The notes under the pieces were generated by a model. That model was not told the DNA's origin and did no database searches. It saw only the letters and a list, made by a program, of their open reading frames with translations. The position numbers and the translations under genes are program-made. From an uncultured bacterium (lineage in GTDB: Bacteria > Bacteroidota > Bacteroidia > Bacteroidales > CAIWKO01): DNA of 35,769 nucleotides. Shown here one piece after another: positions 9,768-17,444 of this stretch (its first letter is position 1; each line of letters begins with the position of its first letter). Location: NCBI GenBank assembly GCA_903862465.1, contig CAIOYH010000105.1:1-35769 (forward strand), written 5' to 3'.

Positions 9768-9798
9768 AAAAAAGGCTTGCTGATGGGCAAGCCTTTTT
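9768..9798 (+). terminator. Rho-independent terminator after mutB, usable from both sides
   Basis: Stem GGCTTGC (9774-9780) pairs with GCAAGCC (9787-9793) around a 6-base loop, with an A-tract before it and TTTTT after it. Because both tracts are present it can end transcripts of mutB and of the minus-strand relic at 9820-10031. A second small hairpin (CCCGT/ACGGG, 9746-9762) lies just upstream. Confidence 0.85.
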
Positions 9799-9819
9799 AA
9801 TTTATGCTAAAATATAAAT

Positions 9820-10031
9820 TTAGGTGTTGGGTTGGGGAGGGTTTTGTTCGGTTGGGGGAGGGACGATTTTGGCTAGTTTGATTGTGGCTTTGGCGGTGTG
9901 GTCATGTGACCTTGGAAGATGAGTTTTGCTGCAGCAAAGGTTTCTATAGCACTTAGGGCAGTGTTGTTTAACAGGAAGAAAGCGAGGATTCTGTAGGCAG
10001 CGTTGTAATGTGAAACTTGTGATTTTGTCAT
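9820..10031 (-). pseudogene. Decayed small gene (frame-shifted remnant)
   Basis: A minus-strand ATG at 10031 opens 52 codons (MTKSQVSHYNAAYRILAFFL..., stop 9873-9875) rich in Ala and Asn, resembling the start of a small repetitive helical protein family I have seen in Bacteroidota (from memory, unnamed). Past the last third, a different frame reads on as KATIKLAKIVPPPTEQ... to a TAA at 9820-9822, directly before the bidirectional terminator. The simplest reading is one gene broken by a frameshift near 9890-9910. It could also be a genuine 52-residue gene or chance. Confidence 0.4.
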
Positions 10032-10113
10032 GATAATTTGGTTTAAATGTTAATTTGTGTTAAAGTGATGTAATGAGCTGATTTAATTATTGTTAAGGGC
10101 TAAAAACGTAAAA

Positions 10114-10292
10114 GTGAACATTAAGAGAGCGAAAGTGAACATTCAGAGAGCGAAAGCGAACATTCAGAGATCGAAAGTGAACATTCAGAGAGCGAAAGTG
10201 AACATTCAGAGATCGAAAGTGAGGATTCAGAGATCGAAAGTGAATATTCAGAGAGTGAAAGTGAGGATTCAGAGAACGAAAGTGAGGATTCA
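10114..10292. repeat. 21-bp direct tandem array (8 full units)
   Basis: Units of exactly 21 bp start at 10114, 10135, 10156 and so on to 10261, with a decaying ninth unit at 10282. Each begins GTGAACATTC (or GTGAGGATTC) and ends with GCGAAA or TCGAAA. Changes are scattered single substitutions with no indels, so length is conserved while sequence drifts. Because 21 is a multiple of 3, several frames on both strands are free of stops, but none has a convincing start or composition. Fading copies and related words (TTCAAGGTGCATAATAG twice, 10290-10349) continue to about 10380. Bases 10380-10515 show nothing else recognisable. Confidence 0.85.
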
Positions 10293-10519
10293 AGGTGCAT
10301 AATAGCGGTTGAAGAGAGCGAAAGAGAACTTTCAAGGTGCATAATAGAATCTTCAAGATTCATGATAGAATGAGCAAGATTAAAAGGAGCATGATCGTTA
10401 TTCGTAACGAAATAGTTGACGAAGGAAGGATCAGGAAGGTTGGGGAAATGAAGAGCAGGAATATTTGTTTTGGTTAAAGAGTGTATGCAATACGCCCCTA
10501 CAAGCGGCGGAATCGGAAA

Positions 10520-10630
10520 TTAGGCAGAGCCTAAAAGTATAGAGGTGACAGAGGTGGAACCTCTGCCGAATGGGATTTATGCATAGCCTAAAAAGATATG
10601 AACGACTAAGGCATAGCCTTAGTTGAACGG
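10520..10630 (+). repeat. Dispersed multi-hairpin element, copies 2 and 3 in tandem
   Basis: Two modules follow one another. Module one has TTAGGC AGA GCCTAA, a spacer, CAGAGGT GGA ACCTCTG and CCGAATGGG. Module two has GCATAGCCTAAAAAGATATG, CGA, then CTAAGGC ATA GCCTTAG and TGAACGGGG. The scaffold is shared but the second hairpin has different arms that still pair. Confidence 0.65.
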
Positions 10631-10743
10631 GGAAGAAACCCCAACCCCTTGAAAAGGGGCTATAATAGGGCGGGATATAATTGAGAAGTTGGGCATTTTT
10701 GGGATGGGAAATCTGCCAGATTGATAGGATTTAGGCATAGCCT
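10631..10743 (+). repeat. ~115-bp dispersed repeat, copy 1
   Basis: Runs from GGAAGAAACCCC through GGGCGGGATATAATTGAG to TTAGGCATAGCCT. Counted by eye it matches 13109-13223 at about nine in ten positions with two single-base length differences. The two copies lie on either side of the secreted-protein gene in the same orientation. A short hairpin plus GCCGAACGGGG follows at 10731-10756. Confidence 0.75.
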
Positions 10744-10765
10744 TAGCCGAACGGGGACATAGCGA

Positions 10766-12940
10766 TTACATTTTTACAAATTTGACAAAGTTGGTTTGTT
10801 GGGAGGAATGTATTTTGAGGATGTATATTCCTTTTTTTAAGTTGGAGACGTCTAATACTTTTCTGGAGCCGTTGCAAAGGGAGGTTTGTAGGAGGCGACC
10901 GTTGATGTCGAGGATGTCTAGGGTAAGTATTGCGTTGGTTAGGTTGGTGGTGAAGGTTAGTTTGTCGGTGGTGGGGTTGGGATATATTGTGAATTGTGGC
11001 GTTGAGGCTGGGTTGTTTTTTTGTTGTTCATCTATGCCAAGGGCTAAGTCGTGACCATCTTGGGGATGGTGGGAGTTGAAGTAATCGCGTATTTGGGGAA
11101 CTATCTGAAGCATGTTATCAATATTGGAGAAGCCACCGCTTTTGCCAAAACCACTGTCGGCAACTATATAGGCAACATCATAAGAAATATACTGCATTGG
11201 TGCAAGGGTGAATGGACCAGTGATGCCAACGCCTCTTCTGTCGTAAGGCGGGTTTCCAATACTTGCCTCATTCCATTGAGTGGAATCGTTTGGATAACCC
11301 GGAAACATAAATTTTACAGGTCGGGTAGTGTCGCCTCCTGCTAATGGATGCCCCATGCCTCCATAACAAAAATGCTCTCCATCTTTCCAATGATTTGTCA
11401 TTATTAAGTAGTATTCAATGGCTAGATCAGGATCGGTTATGGCTTGTACGCCTCCTCCTGTATTATTAAAATAAGCAAAGGACGTCATAGTTTGGTTTAG
11501 CATAGTTACAGTTTGAACTGGCGGATTAGTGCCATATCCTATTGTTCCTTCATCAATAGAGTCTCCATTATAACAAAAATACGTTTGAAGCAAAGTATCA
11601 CACCCAATATAATCATCAGTTGGATTACCTATATCAATATCTGTAAACATTCCCATATATAATGAATCATAGATGCGGCTCGAGCGATTGTAGATTAGAT
11701 AATTCATAAAGATAGTTTTTTCGAGTAATGGGTCAGTATTATATGCATACGCCATAGCATGGACTTCAACACCTAAACGATTGCCGCCTGTTTCGGTGTG
11801 AGGATAAACAGAGTCGTTAAATATAAAATAAATAGCTTGGTCGCCTCTGATATCAGGGTAGTCACCATTTGCGGGATTATAGGAATTATCTCCATCAACA
11901 TCCACAAAAGGAGCCATCCAATAATTGGCTCCGATGGCGGGATTGGACTCGACGGGCCATTGGCTGATGGAAGTCGGTATGACATAACCCGGAATGTTCC
12001 AATTGGCAATATGGTAATCAATATCTGATTTATTGATTTTCCATACTTTGTTCCAATTTGTCACTTCTGAGGGATATAATGAGGCGTCCATTGCGGGTCC
12101 GGGGTAATAATCTCTGCCATTTCCATGGTATCTTTCGCCGGCTAATCTCAGCACACCATTTTGTTTTACTCCTAACCATAATGCGGAACAAAAGATGGTA
12201 TGTTTTCCACTATCTGCAGGGTATTCAAAACAGTCCTGAGTAGGAGTATCATACGGTTTAAAGAAATTAAGACCCCCCGTTATAATTTTTGCTTTAACTT
12301 GGTTGATGTTTAGAAACGCGCAACTATCTTGTAAGTGACCCTGTATAATTATATTATCAATACTTGATGTTCCTGAAGCATCTACTATACCATTATTAAC
12401 TGAAGAGTCACTAGACATTATCCATCTAATTCTAACTTTCGATTGATTATTACATTCTAAAGGCAGGTAGTAGTTGGTTGTTCCTGTAGGGAAAGTATCC
12501 GTTAAAGTATGTATTTTTCCGCCTGCCAAGTTAGTCCAAACTCCAGAAACGCCTACTTTATATTGTAACTTGAAATGTTTCGGACCAGTGCCGGAAGATT
12601 TCTGACGACTGCTAATACGTATATCTGTATAAAATATTGTCGAAAATGAAATAGAATAGTTTTTTACTGAGTCGAATCCGCCTGCCCATTCAGACGAGGT
12701 GAGACAATAATCACCAATTCCATCTATACCTTGATTATATGTAAATGAAGAGTGATAAGTCGAATCTCTTTGAACGACATCATCAGTATTGTAAGTATTT
12801 CCGAAAGTTTGGGAACTATCGTTATTTACATTAAAATTAAAACTTACCAAGGTAAAATACTGTTGACCGTTGGCTGTTTGAACTAAAAGCATGACGTTAA
12901 GCAACATCATTATGCTTAAAAAAAGTAAGAATCTTTTCAT
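10766..12940 (-). CDS. Secreted protein with type IX sorting domain
   Basis: 724 residues from the ATG at 12940; an in-frame upstream codon adds 18 residues but would bury the signal peptide. The N-terminus MKRFLLFLSIMMLLNVMLLV is a Sec signal ending near NGQQ. The middle has Bacteroidota extracellular features: an Asp-rich turn (VDVDGDNSYNPANGDYPDIR) and a large Tyr/Asn/Gly-rich beta region. The last ~80 residues (FTIYPNPTTDKLTF ... GIYILKI ... FVKFVKM) are a T9SS type A C-terminal sorting domain, which directs passage across the outer membrane and anchoring or release. No catalytic motif was recognised, so the substrate or role is unknown. A near-consensus -7 element lies 40 bases upstream. 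The gene sits between two copies of a dispersed repeat. Confidence 0.88.
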   Translation of the reverse strand: MKRFLLFLSIMMLLNVMLLVQTANGQQYFTLVSFNFNVNNDSSQTFGNTYNTDDVVQRDSTYHSSFTYNQGIDGIGDYCLTSSEWAGGFDSVKNYSISFSTIFYTDIRISSRQKSSGTGPKHFKLQYKVGVSGVWTNLAGGKIHTLTDTFPTGTTNYYLPLECNNQSKVRIRWIMSSDSSVNNGIVDASGTSSIDNIIIQGHLQDSCAFLNINQVKAKIITGGLNFFKPYDTPTQDCFEYPADSGKHTIFCSALWLGVKQNGVLRLAGERYHGNGRDYYPGPAMDASLYPSEVTNWNKVWKINKSDIDYHIANWNIPGYVIPTSISQWPVESNPAIGANYWMAPFVDVDGDNSYNPANGDYPDIRGDQAIYFIFNDSVYPHTETGGNRLGVEVHAMAYAYNTDPLLEKTIFMNYLIYNRSSRIYDSLYMGMFTDIDIGNPTDDYIGCDTLLQTYFCYNGDSIDEGTIGYGTNPPVQTVTMLNQTMTSFAYFNNTGGGVQAITDPDLAIEYYLIMTNHWKDGEHFCYGGMGHPLAGGDTTRPVKFMFPGYPNDSTQWNEASIGNPPYDRRGVGITGPFTLAPMQYISYDVAYIVADSGFGKSGGFSNIDNMLQIVPQIRDYFNSHHPQDGHDLALGIDEQQKNNPASTPQFTIYPNPTTDKLTFTTNLTNAILTLDILDINGRLLQTSLCNGSRKVLDVSNLKKGIYILKIHSSQQTNFVKFVKM

Positions 12941-12980
12941 ACCACTTGTATTTAATAAATGTATTATTGATTTGAGAGTG

Positions 12981-12988
12981 TAAAGGTA
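12981..12988 (-). promoter_or_regulatory. Possible -7 element for the secreted-protein gene
   Basis: Minus strand TACCTTTA differs from TAnnTTTG only in the last base and lies 41 bases before the ATG. No -33 match is evident. Confidence 0.35.
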
Positions 12989-13108
12989 ATACATTTTAGT
13001 GAGATAAGGTGAAAAAAAAAGTTATCGGTAGGTTTAAATCAGTTAACGGTAGGTTTTTGTGTAAAAAGGGGGTTTTGGTTGGATTTTTTTGTTGGGAAAT
13101 CTAGGAAG

Positions 13109-13223
13109 GGAAGAAACCCCAACCCCTTAAAAAGAGGCTATAATAGGGCGGGATATAATTGAGAAGTTGGGGCGTTTTTTTGGTTGGGAAATCTGTCAGA
13201 TTAATAGGATTTAGGCGGAGCCT
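13109..13223 (+). repeat. ~115-bp dispersed repeat, copy 2
   Basis: Second copy of the repeat at 10631-10743, same orientation, again opening GGAAGAAACCCC and ending in a TTAGGC...GCCT hairpin, here with GGA in the loop. It contains the self-complementary AATCTG T CAGATT (13190-13202), which is AATCTGCCAGATT in copy 1. Bases 12995-13108 before it hold a doubled GGTAGGTTT word and no gene. Confidence 0.75.
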
Positions 13224-13266
13224 AAAAAGATATGGGCGACAGAGGTGGAACCTCTGCCGAACGAGG
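13211..13266 (+). repeat. Dispersed multi-hairpin element, copy 4
   Basis: TTAGGC GGA GCCTAA, AAAGATATGGG, CGA, CAGAGGT GGA ACCTCTG, CCGAACGAGG. It overlaps the end of the 115-bp repeat, as copy 1 of that repeat also ends in the first hairpin, so the two repeat families are linked. Confidence 0.65.
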
Positions 13267-13294
13267 TTGTCTTGGGATACCTTTTACAATTGGT

Positions 13295-13495
13295 GATGCC
13301 CTACGGGCATCCTTTATTGAAGTTCTAGTTTTTTACAATACTTTATGCCCTACGGGCATGGGAGGGATAGGAATCGGCGAGGGTGTTAAGGATAAAAAAT
13401 ATAAGAAGTTTTTTTTACATTTAATAGGTCGCCCCTATGGGGTTTCTGTTTTCAGTATGATTTTTTTCTACAAACAGGTTGCCTCTATGAGGCAA
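13295..13495. repeat. Four hairpins with TAC/TAT loops
   Basis: GATGCCC TAC GGGCATC (13295-13311), ATGCCC TAC GGGCAT (13345-13359), CCCC TAT GGGG (13432-13442) and TTGCCTC TAT GAGGCAA (13479-13495). The stems differ but each pairs perfectly and each loop is TAC or TAT. T-rich tracts, often with TACA, stand before each. No protein-coding frame is convincing. Confidence 0.7.
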
Positions 13496-13550
13496 AAAGA
13501 AAAAAAGTTTGATTAAAAGTCCGGGGGATAGACATGGGGCACGCGCGCAA

Positions 13551-13636
13551 GGGATTGGAACGGAAATCCCACAGCGCCGCTTTTCAGGCGCGAGGAATTG
13601 GAGCGTAAAGCCCGACCCCCCGATTTTCTCGGGGGG
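13551..13636. repeat. GC-rich structured element with three stacked hairpins
   Basis: Hairpins are GGGATT/AATCCC (13551-13570), GCGCC/GGCGC (13574-13591) and CCCCCCGA/TCGGGGGG (13616-13636). The first hairpin and the stretch 13594-13613 share the plan ATTGGA-CG-AAA-CCC, so the element looks internally duplicated. It is far more GC-rich than its surroundings. An A-tract follows (13645-13652), so on neither strand does a T-tract follow the stem as a terminator would need. Confidence 0.55.
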
Positions 13637-13654
13637 ATGCGCCCAAAAAAAAGA

Positions 13655-13760
13655 ACCAAGCTCCAAATTCCAAGATCCAAATCCCAAATACCAAATACCC
13701 CGCCTTCGAAAAGCAGTCGGGCAGGCAAGATTCAAATCCCAAATATAAAATCAAAAATTT
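13655..13760. repeat. CCAAATCCC/CCAAATACC word repeat
   Basis: Stuttering words CCAAGCTCCAAATTCC, CCAAATCCC, CCAAATACC, again TTCAAATCCC at 13732, matching both arms of the words at 4020-4058 and 4152-4186. It ends just before the archaemetzincin stop. Confidence 0.5.
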
Positions 13761-13776
13761 ATGGACCTCCATCAAT

Positions 13777-14307
13777 TTACATCATCAACTTGCTCCTGCA
13801 GCTTGCACAGAAGCTCGCTGTCTTTTGGTCTATATCTTCCACATAACTACCCGAAATCATCACACAGTCGGGCACGTGGCAATGTATCAAATTATAGTTA
13901 TGACCTAGTTCATGGATGATTTCTTTGCTAAATCGTTCGATTAAAAGATCGTTATCGGCTGCTATGCCGTAGCGTTCGTTGCTCAAGCGAAAGAGGGAGG
14001 CAATGCCACTGCGCCCACCGAGATAGGCTTGCCCAAAAATATAGGTAAATATCGGAATGAATAAATCCACATTAAACAAACCGATGGTTTTGCAGGTGTC
14101 AGCGCTGAAATTCTTTTCCACCTCGAGCAAAATCCTGTTAGCATCATATTGGCGCCGCGCCGCATCATAAAAATCGCTCAAATCAAAATGCCCTTCCCGC
14201 AGGAAAACGTTACAAGTATATTGATGACGCACATTTTCCACTACCTTGGTCAGGAAATTGTTGTCAAAATACCCGAATGAAATTAATGTGATATCTTGCG
14301 GATTCAT
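13777..14307 (-). CDS. amzA: Archaemetzincin-type zinc metalloprotease
   Basis: 176 residues, the usual single-domain length. The zinc site is HELGHNYNLIHC at residues 132-143: His132, His136 and His142 are the metal ligands and Glu133 the base. The family's extra cysteine cluster is present downstream (HCHVPDCVM, then CASC near the C-terminus), so a second structural zinc is expected. In archaemetzincins position 8 of the motif is often Gly; here it is Asn (HExxHxxNxxH). No signal peptide, so it acts in the cytoplasm. Substrates of bacterial archaemetzincins are not established. It lies 57 bases downstream of the sigma-54 activator gene on the same strand, so it might be read through from it. 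Confidence 0.88.
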   Translation of the reverse strand: MNPQDITLISFGYFDNNFLTKVVENVRHQYTCNVFLREGHFDLSDFYDAARRQYDANRILLEVEKNFSADTCKTIGLFNVDLFIPIFTYIFGQAYLGGRSGIASLFRLSNERYGIAADNDLLIERFSKEIIHELGHNYNLIHCHVPDCVMISGSYVEDIDQKTASFCASCRSKLMM

Positions 14308-14364
14308 CTCATAAAGTATAACTATTATGAATCGTGATAAAGAGGTTAAGCAAAGTGCGGAATC

Positions 14365-15708
14365 CTAATTGTTAGTAGATTTTAAATTGTATTTCTTTAT
14401 TTTATTGTATAAGGTGACGCGGTCAACCCCAAGTGCTTTTGCGGAACGCGAGATGTTCCAATCATATTTGTGCAAAATTAGCGTGATATGACTCTTTTCT
14501 TGTTCGTCTAAGCTTTCGGCAGCGGTGCTTATGATGTTTTTCTCCAAGGGGAGGTCTTTCAGGGATATCTTTTTTCCATTGCCAATAACAATGGCGCGCT
14601 CAATCATGTTTTCAAGCTCACGAATGTTGCCCGGGAAATCGAATTCTTCTAAACGTTTGACGACAGAATCATCAATAGGAATGGGAGGTTTGTTCATGGA
14701 GGTGCAATATTTCTTGATAAAATATTCGGTGAGCAAGGGTATGTCGCCACTGCGCTCGCGCAAGGGTGGGACATGAATGTTCACTACGTTCAAGCGGTAG
14801 TATAAATCCTCACGGAAGGTGCCTTCGTCCACCATAAGCTTGAGATTGCGATTGGTGGCGCAAATAACACGGAAATCGGAACTTATTTCCTTGTTACCAC
14901 CTACACGCATGAAGGTCTTGCTTTCTAAAACGCGCAACAACTCCACTTGCATCTTGGGCGAAACAGTAGCGATTTCGTCCAAGAAAATGGTGCCGCTGTC
15001 AGCCATCTCAAAACGTCCTTTTCGGTTATACATGGCGCCTGTGAAAGCACCTTTTTCGTGCCCAAATAGTTCGCTTTCCAACAAACTCTCGGTGAGTGCG
15101 CCGCAATGAACACTAATCATAGGGAAATATTTGCGGGATGAATTTGAATGGATGGCTTTGGCAATAAGTTCTTTGCCTGTGCCGCTTTCCCCTGAGATGA
15201 TAACCGAAGAATTCGACTGCGCCACGCTCTGAACTTGATGGAGCACTTGGCGCATGGCATCGCTTTTGCCAATGATATCTTCCACATTTTGAAGGGTAAT
15301 CACTTTTTCCTTGAGTGTTTCATTTTCTTTGGTCAAAGAAATTTGTTTGGAAGCATTGCGAATCAGATGCGACAAATCATCGGGGTCGAACGGCTTGGTG
15401 ATATAATCGAAAGCGCCGTCTTTCAATGCTTGTACGGCGGTATCAACGGTTGCAAATGCGGTCATCACTATCACGATGGAATCGTTCTTCAGGGATTTTA
15501 TGCGTCTGAGCATTTCTAAACCGTCCATGCCGGGCATTTTGATGTCGGCAAGAATAATATCGTAATTTTCTGATTCAAGTTTTGCCAAAGCAGTCTTCGC
15601 GTCTTCAGCGCAATCAACCTTATAGCCATCTTCTATGAACCAACTGAACAAAGAATCTCTAACGGAATCTTCGTCGTCAACAATTAAAATTGAAATTTTC
15701 TTACTCAT
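14365..15708 (-). CDS. NtrC-family sigma-54-dependent response regulator
   Basis: 447 residues in three domains. The receiver (1-120) has acidic residues Asp11/Asp12 and the phospho-acceptor Asp55 (ILADIKMPG). The AAA+ domain has Walker A GESGTGKE (173-180), the sigma-54 contact loop GAFTGA (220-225) and Walker B IFLDEI (241-246). The C-terminus is a Fis-type helix-turn-helix (RSAKALGVDRVTLYNKIKKY). With GAFTGA intact it should drive sigma-54 promoters after phosphorylation. Its ATG overlaps the kinase stop codon (ATGA), so the two are translationally coupled. The likely target is the hybA/hybB operon upstream, which has a sigma-54-like promoter. Closest named type is AtoC/ZraR-like; a specific symbol is not justified. 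Confidence 0.94.
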   Translation of the reverse strand: MSKKISILIVDDEDSVRDSLFSWFIEDGYKVDCAEDAKTALAKLESENYDIILADIKMPGMDGLEMLRRIKSLKNDSIVIVMTAFATVDTAVQALKDGAFDYITKPFDPDDLSHLIRNASKQISLTKENETLKEKVITLQNVEDIIGKSDAMRQVLHQVQSVAQSNSSVIISGESGTGKELIAKAIHSNSSRKYFPMISVHCGALTESLLESELFGHEKGAFTGAMYNRKGRFEMADSGTIFLDEIATVSPKMQVELLRVLESKTFMRVGGNKEISSDFRVICATNRNLKLMVDEGTFREDLYYRLNVVNIHVPPLRERSGDIPLLTEYFIKKYCTSMNKPPIPIDDSVVKRLEEFDFPGNIRELENMIERAIVIGNGKKISLKDLPLEKNIISTAAESLDEQEKSHITLILHKYDWNISRSAKALGVDRVTLYNKIKKYNLKSTNN

Positions 15709-17378
15709 ACTATATCGTCTTTAATCTTTTTTAAAGGTAATGTTATAAGGATGTTGGTGCCTTTCGCAAGCTCGGATTTTACAGCGACTTTGCCGTTGTG
15801 GCTTTGGACAATGCCATGCACAATGGATAAGCCCAAACCTGTGCCTCTTGTATTATATTTAGTTGAAAAGAAAGGCTCGAAAATGTGCGGAATGTCTTCT
15901 TCGGCAATACCATTTCCATTATCAATGATTTCAATGGTGATGTGTTCCTCATCGGGATTGAATGTTTTGAAGATGATTTCGCCATTGTCGGCAACTGCTT
16001 CCGAAGCATTCACCAACACAGCAATGCAGGCTTGTTTGATTTGATTGGGACTGCAATAGACCATATCGTTGTCGGCTGCAAAATCCATAAGGAAAGTGAT
16101 TTTGCTTATCTTAAATGAATGGCTCATCAAATCAGCGGTATCCTGCAACACTTCGTGAATGTGTTTGTCTTCAAAGAAATTCTGATCTTTGCGAGAGAAG
16201 TCTAATAAGCCTTTCACGATATCACCGCAGCGTTTGGTTTCGTTTTCAATCATCTTCAGATGTTTCAAAACAGACTCTTTTTTAGTAGGTTCTAAGTCTT
16301 GAGTGAGGAGTTGTTTTTGAATCAATTTGGTATAAATCAAAATTCCGGAGAGGGGATTGTTGATTTCGTGAGCAACGGAAAGTGACAGTTTGCCGAGAGA
16401 AGCGATTTTTTCGATGTTTATAAGTTCGTTTTGGGCTTCACCTAATTCTTCCGATTTCTTACGGACTTTGTATTCGAGTTGCTGTGACCAATTTTGTAAC
16501 TCATTGTTAGCTGCTTGCAGATTGTCAAGCATATTGTTGAAAGCGATGGAAACCATCCGCATATCGTCCAATTGATTGGGGTTAATCTCCAAGCGCGTGT
16601 TGCGATCTCCTTTTGAAACGGCATAACTCGCATTTATCAAAGCATTCAAAGGATTCTTGATTTTCTTTCTTGTGAAGATGATGAGAAAACCCAAAAGTAA
16701 AAGCGTGGTGAAAGTGGCAAGAAAATAGAAATCGCGTGAGGATTTTTCCACCGTATTGTCAAGATCTTTAAGCGGGATTTTAATGACAAGTGAGCCGAGT
16801 ACTTTTTCGTTCTGTGCATGCGCATGACATGAACTTGTGTAACATGATTTCTCATTCATGATAGGGGAGTTGATGAGAAGATGTCGGTCGCCATTGTCAT
16901 TTTGGTTCATTTCACATTCACTGTTGATGTTGATGATTTTGTAGAAGTTGTCTTTCTCGGGCAACATAGATTTGATACTCGAATGACAATCTAAACAGTT
17001 AGGGTTGCTATGACCACTAGTGCCTGCCGCAAAGGAAGAATAGGCAAGATTTTCTTTGCTGTCGTAAAGATTCACTTCGTCAATACCCGACATTCTGTTG
17101 ATAATATCAAGCGTGTTTTGCAAAGCATCCCTATTGTTTTCGAGCATTGAATGGTGCAAGGCACTACCCACCAACAAAGCGGTGTTGGTACCCCGTTGGC
17201 GGATGATACTTTTCATATAATCTTCGTTCACCGACCTAAAGATTATACCAAATGACACAAATAAAAACACAGAAAGGATAATAATGATATAAACAACCCG
17301 TGCATATATCGAAGACTGTATCCTTAAATACTTTCTAAGCAGTTGACTGCCAAGAATATTTTTGTTTTTTAATGTCAT
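15705..17378 (-). CDS. Membrane histidine kinase with periplasmic c-type heme motifs
   Basis: 557 residues from the ATG at 17378 (an in-frame TTG lies 8 codons upstream). TM1 ~28-49, a periplasmic sensor ~50-215, TM2 ~217-236, HAMP ~237-290, a coiled coil, the phospho-acceptor motif VAHEINNP with His337, then a HATPase domain with NGNGIAEEDIPHIFEPFFST and GTGLGLSIVHG. The sensor holds NCLDCH (residues 128-132 CxxCH) and CYTSSCH (179-185, CX4CH), both attachment motifs for c-type heme. Heme-containing sensors of this layout are known from anaerobes, where they read redox state or small ligands; the ligand here is unknown. It overlaps its cognate regulator gene by four bases, and both follow the electron transfer genes after a 258-base gap. 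Confidence 0.93.
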   Translation of the reverse strand: MTLKNKNILGSQLLRKYLRIQSSIYARVVYIIIILSVFLFVSFGIIFRSVNEDYMKSIIRQRGTNTALLVGSALHHSMLENNRDALQNTLDIINRMSGIDEVNLYDSKENLAYSSFAAGTSGHSNPNCLDCHSSIKSMLPEKDNFYKIININSECEMNQNDNGDRHLLINSPIMNEKSCYTSSCHAHAQNEKVLGSLVIKIPLKDLDNTVEKSSRDFYFLATFTTLLLLGFLIIFTRKKIKNPLNALINASYAVSKGDRNTRLEINPNQLDDMRMVSIAFNNMLDNLQAANNELQNWSQQLEYKVRKKSEELGEAQNELINIEKIASLGKLSLSVAHEINNPLSGILIYTKLIQKQLLTQDLEPTKKESVLKHLKMIENETKRCGDIVKGLLDFSRKDQNFFEDKHIHEVLQDTADLMSHSFKISKITFLMDFAADNDMVYCSPNQIKQACIAVLVNASEAVADNGEIIFKTFNPDEEHITIEIIDNGNGIAEEDIPHIFEPFFSTKYNTRGTGLGLSIVHGIVQSHNGKVAVKSELAKGTNILITLPLKKIKDDIV

Positions 17379-17429
17379 TATTTTTACGTCATAAATAGAC
17401 AACGAAGTTACACAATAATTTTAGTATAT

Positions 17430-17444
17430 GTTGAATAATTCAAC
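17430..17444. promoter_or_regulatory. Inverted repeat upstream of the kinase gene
   Basis: GTTGAA TAA TTCAAC is a perfect 6-bp inverted repeat with 3-base spacer, 52 bases before the kinase ATG. It might be an operator or just a small hairpin in AT-rich DNA. The remaining gap to 17635 shows no clear promoter. Confidence 0.25.

Noticed and set aside
10090-10363. Open frames of 70-87 codons on both strands over the 21-bp array
   Set aside because: They arise because the 21-bp unit is a multiple of three and lacks stops in several frames; the starts are weak and no frame is preferred.
13232-13516. 94-codon open frame starting MGDRGGTSAERG
   Set aside because: It runs through hairpin repeat elements; its residues are just translated repeat sequence.
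13616-13636. GC-rich hairpin as terminator of the archaemetzincin gene
   Set aside because: The stem is not followed by a T-tract on either strand, and it lies well beyond the stop codon.
17430-17444. FNR-type binding site upstream of the kinase
   Set aside because: The FNR box is TTGAT-N4-ATCAA; this repeat has a different arm and spacer, so it is listed only as an inverted repeat.
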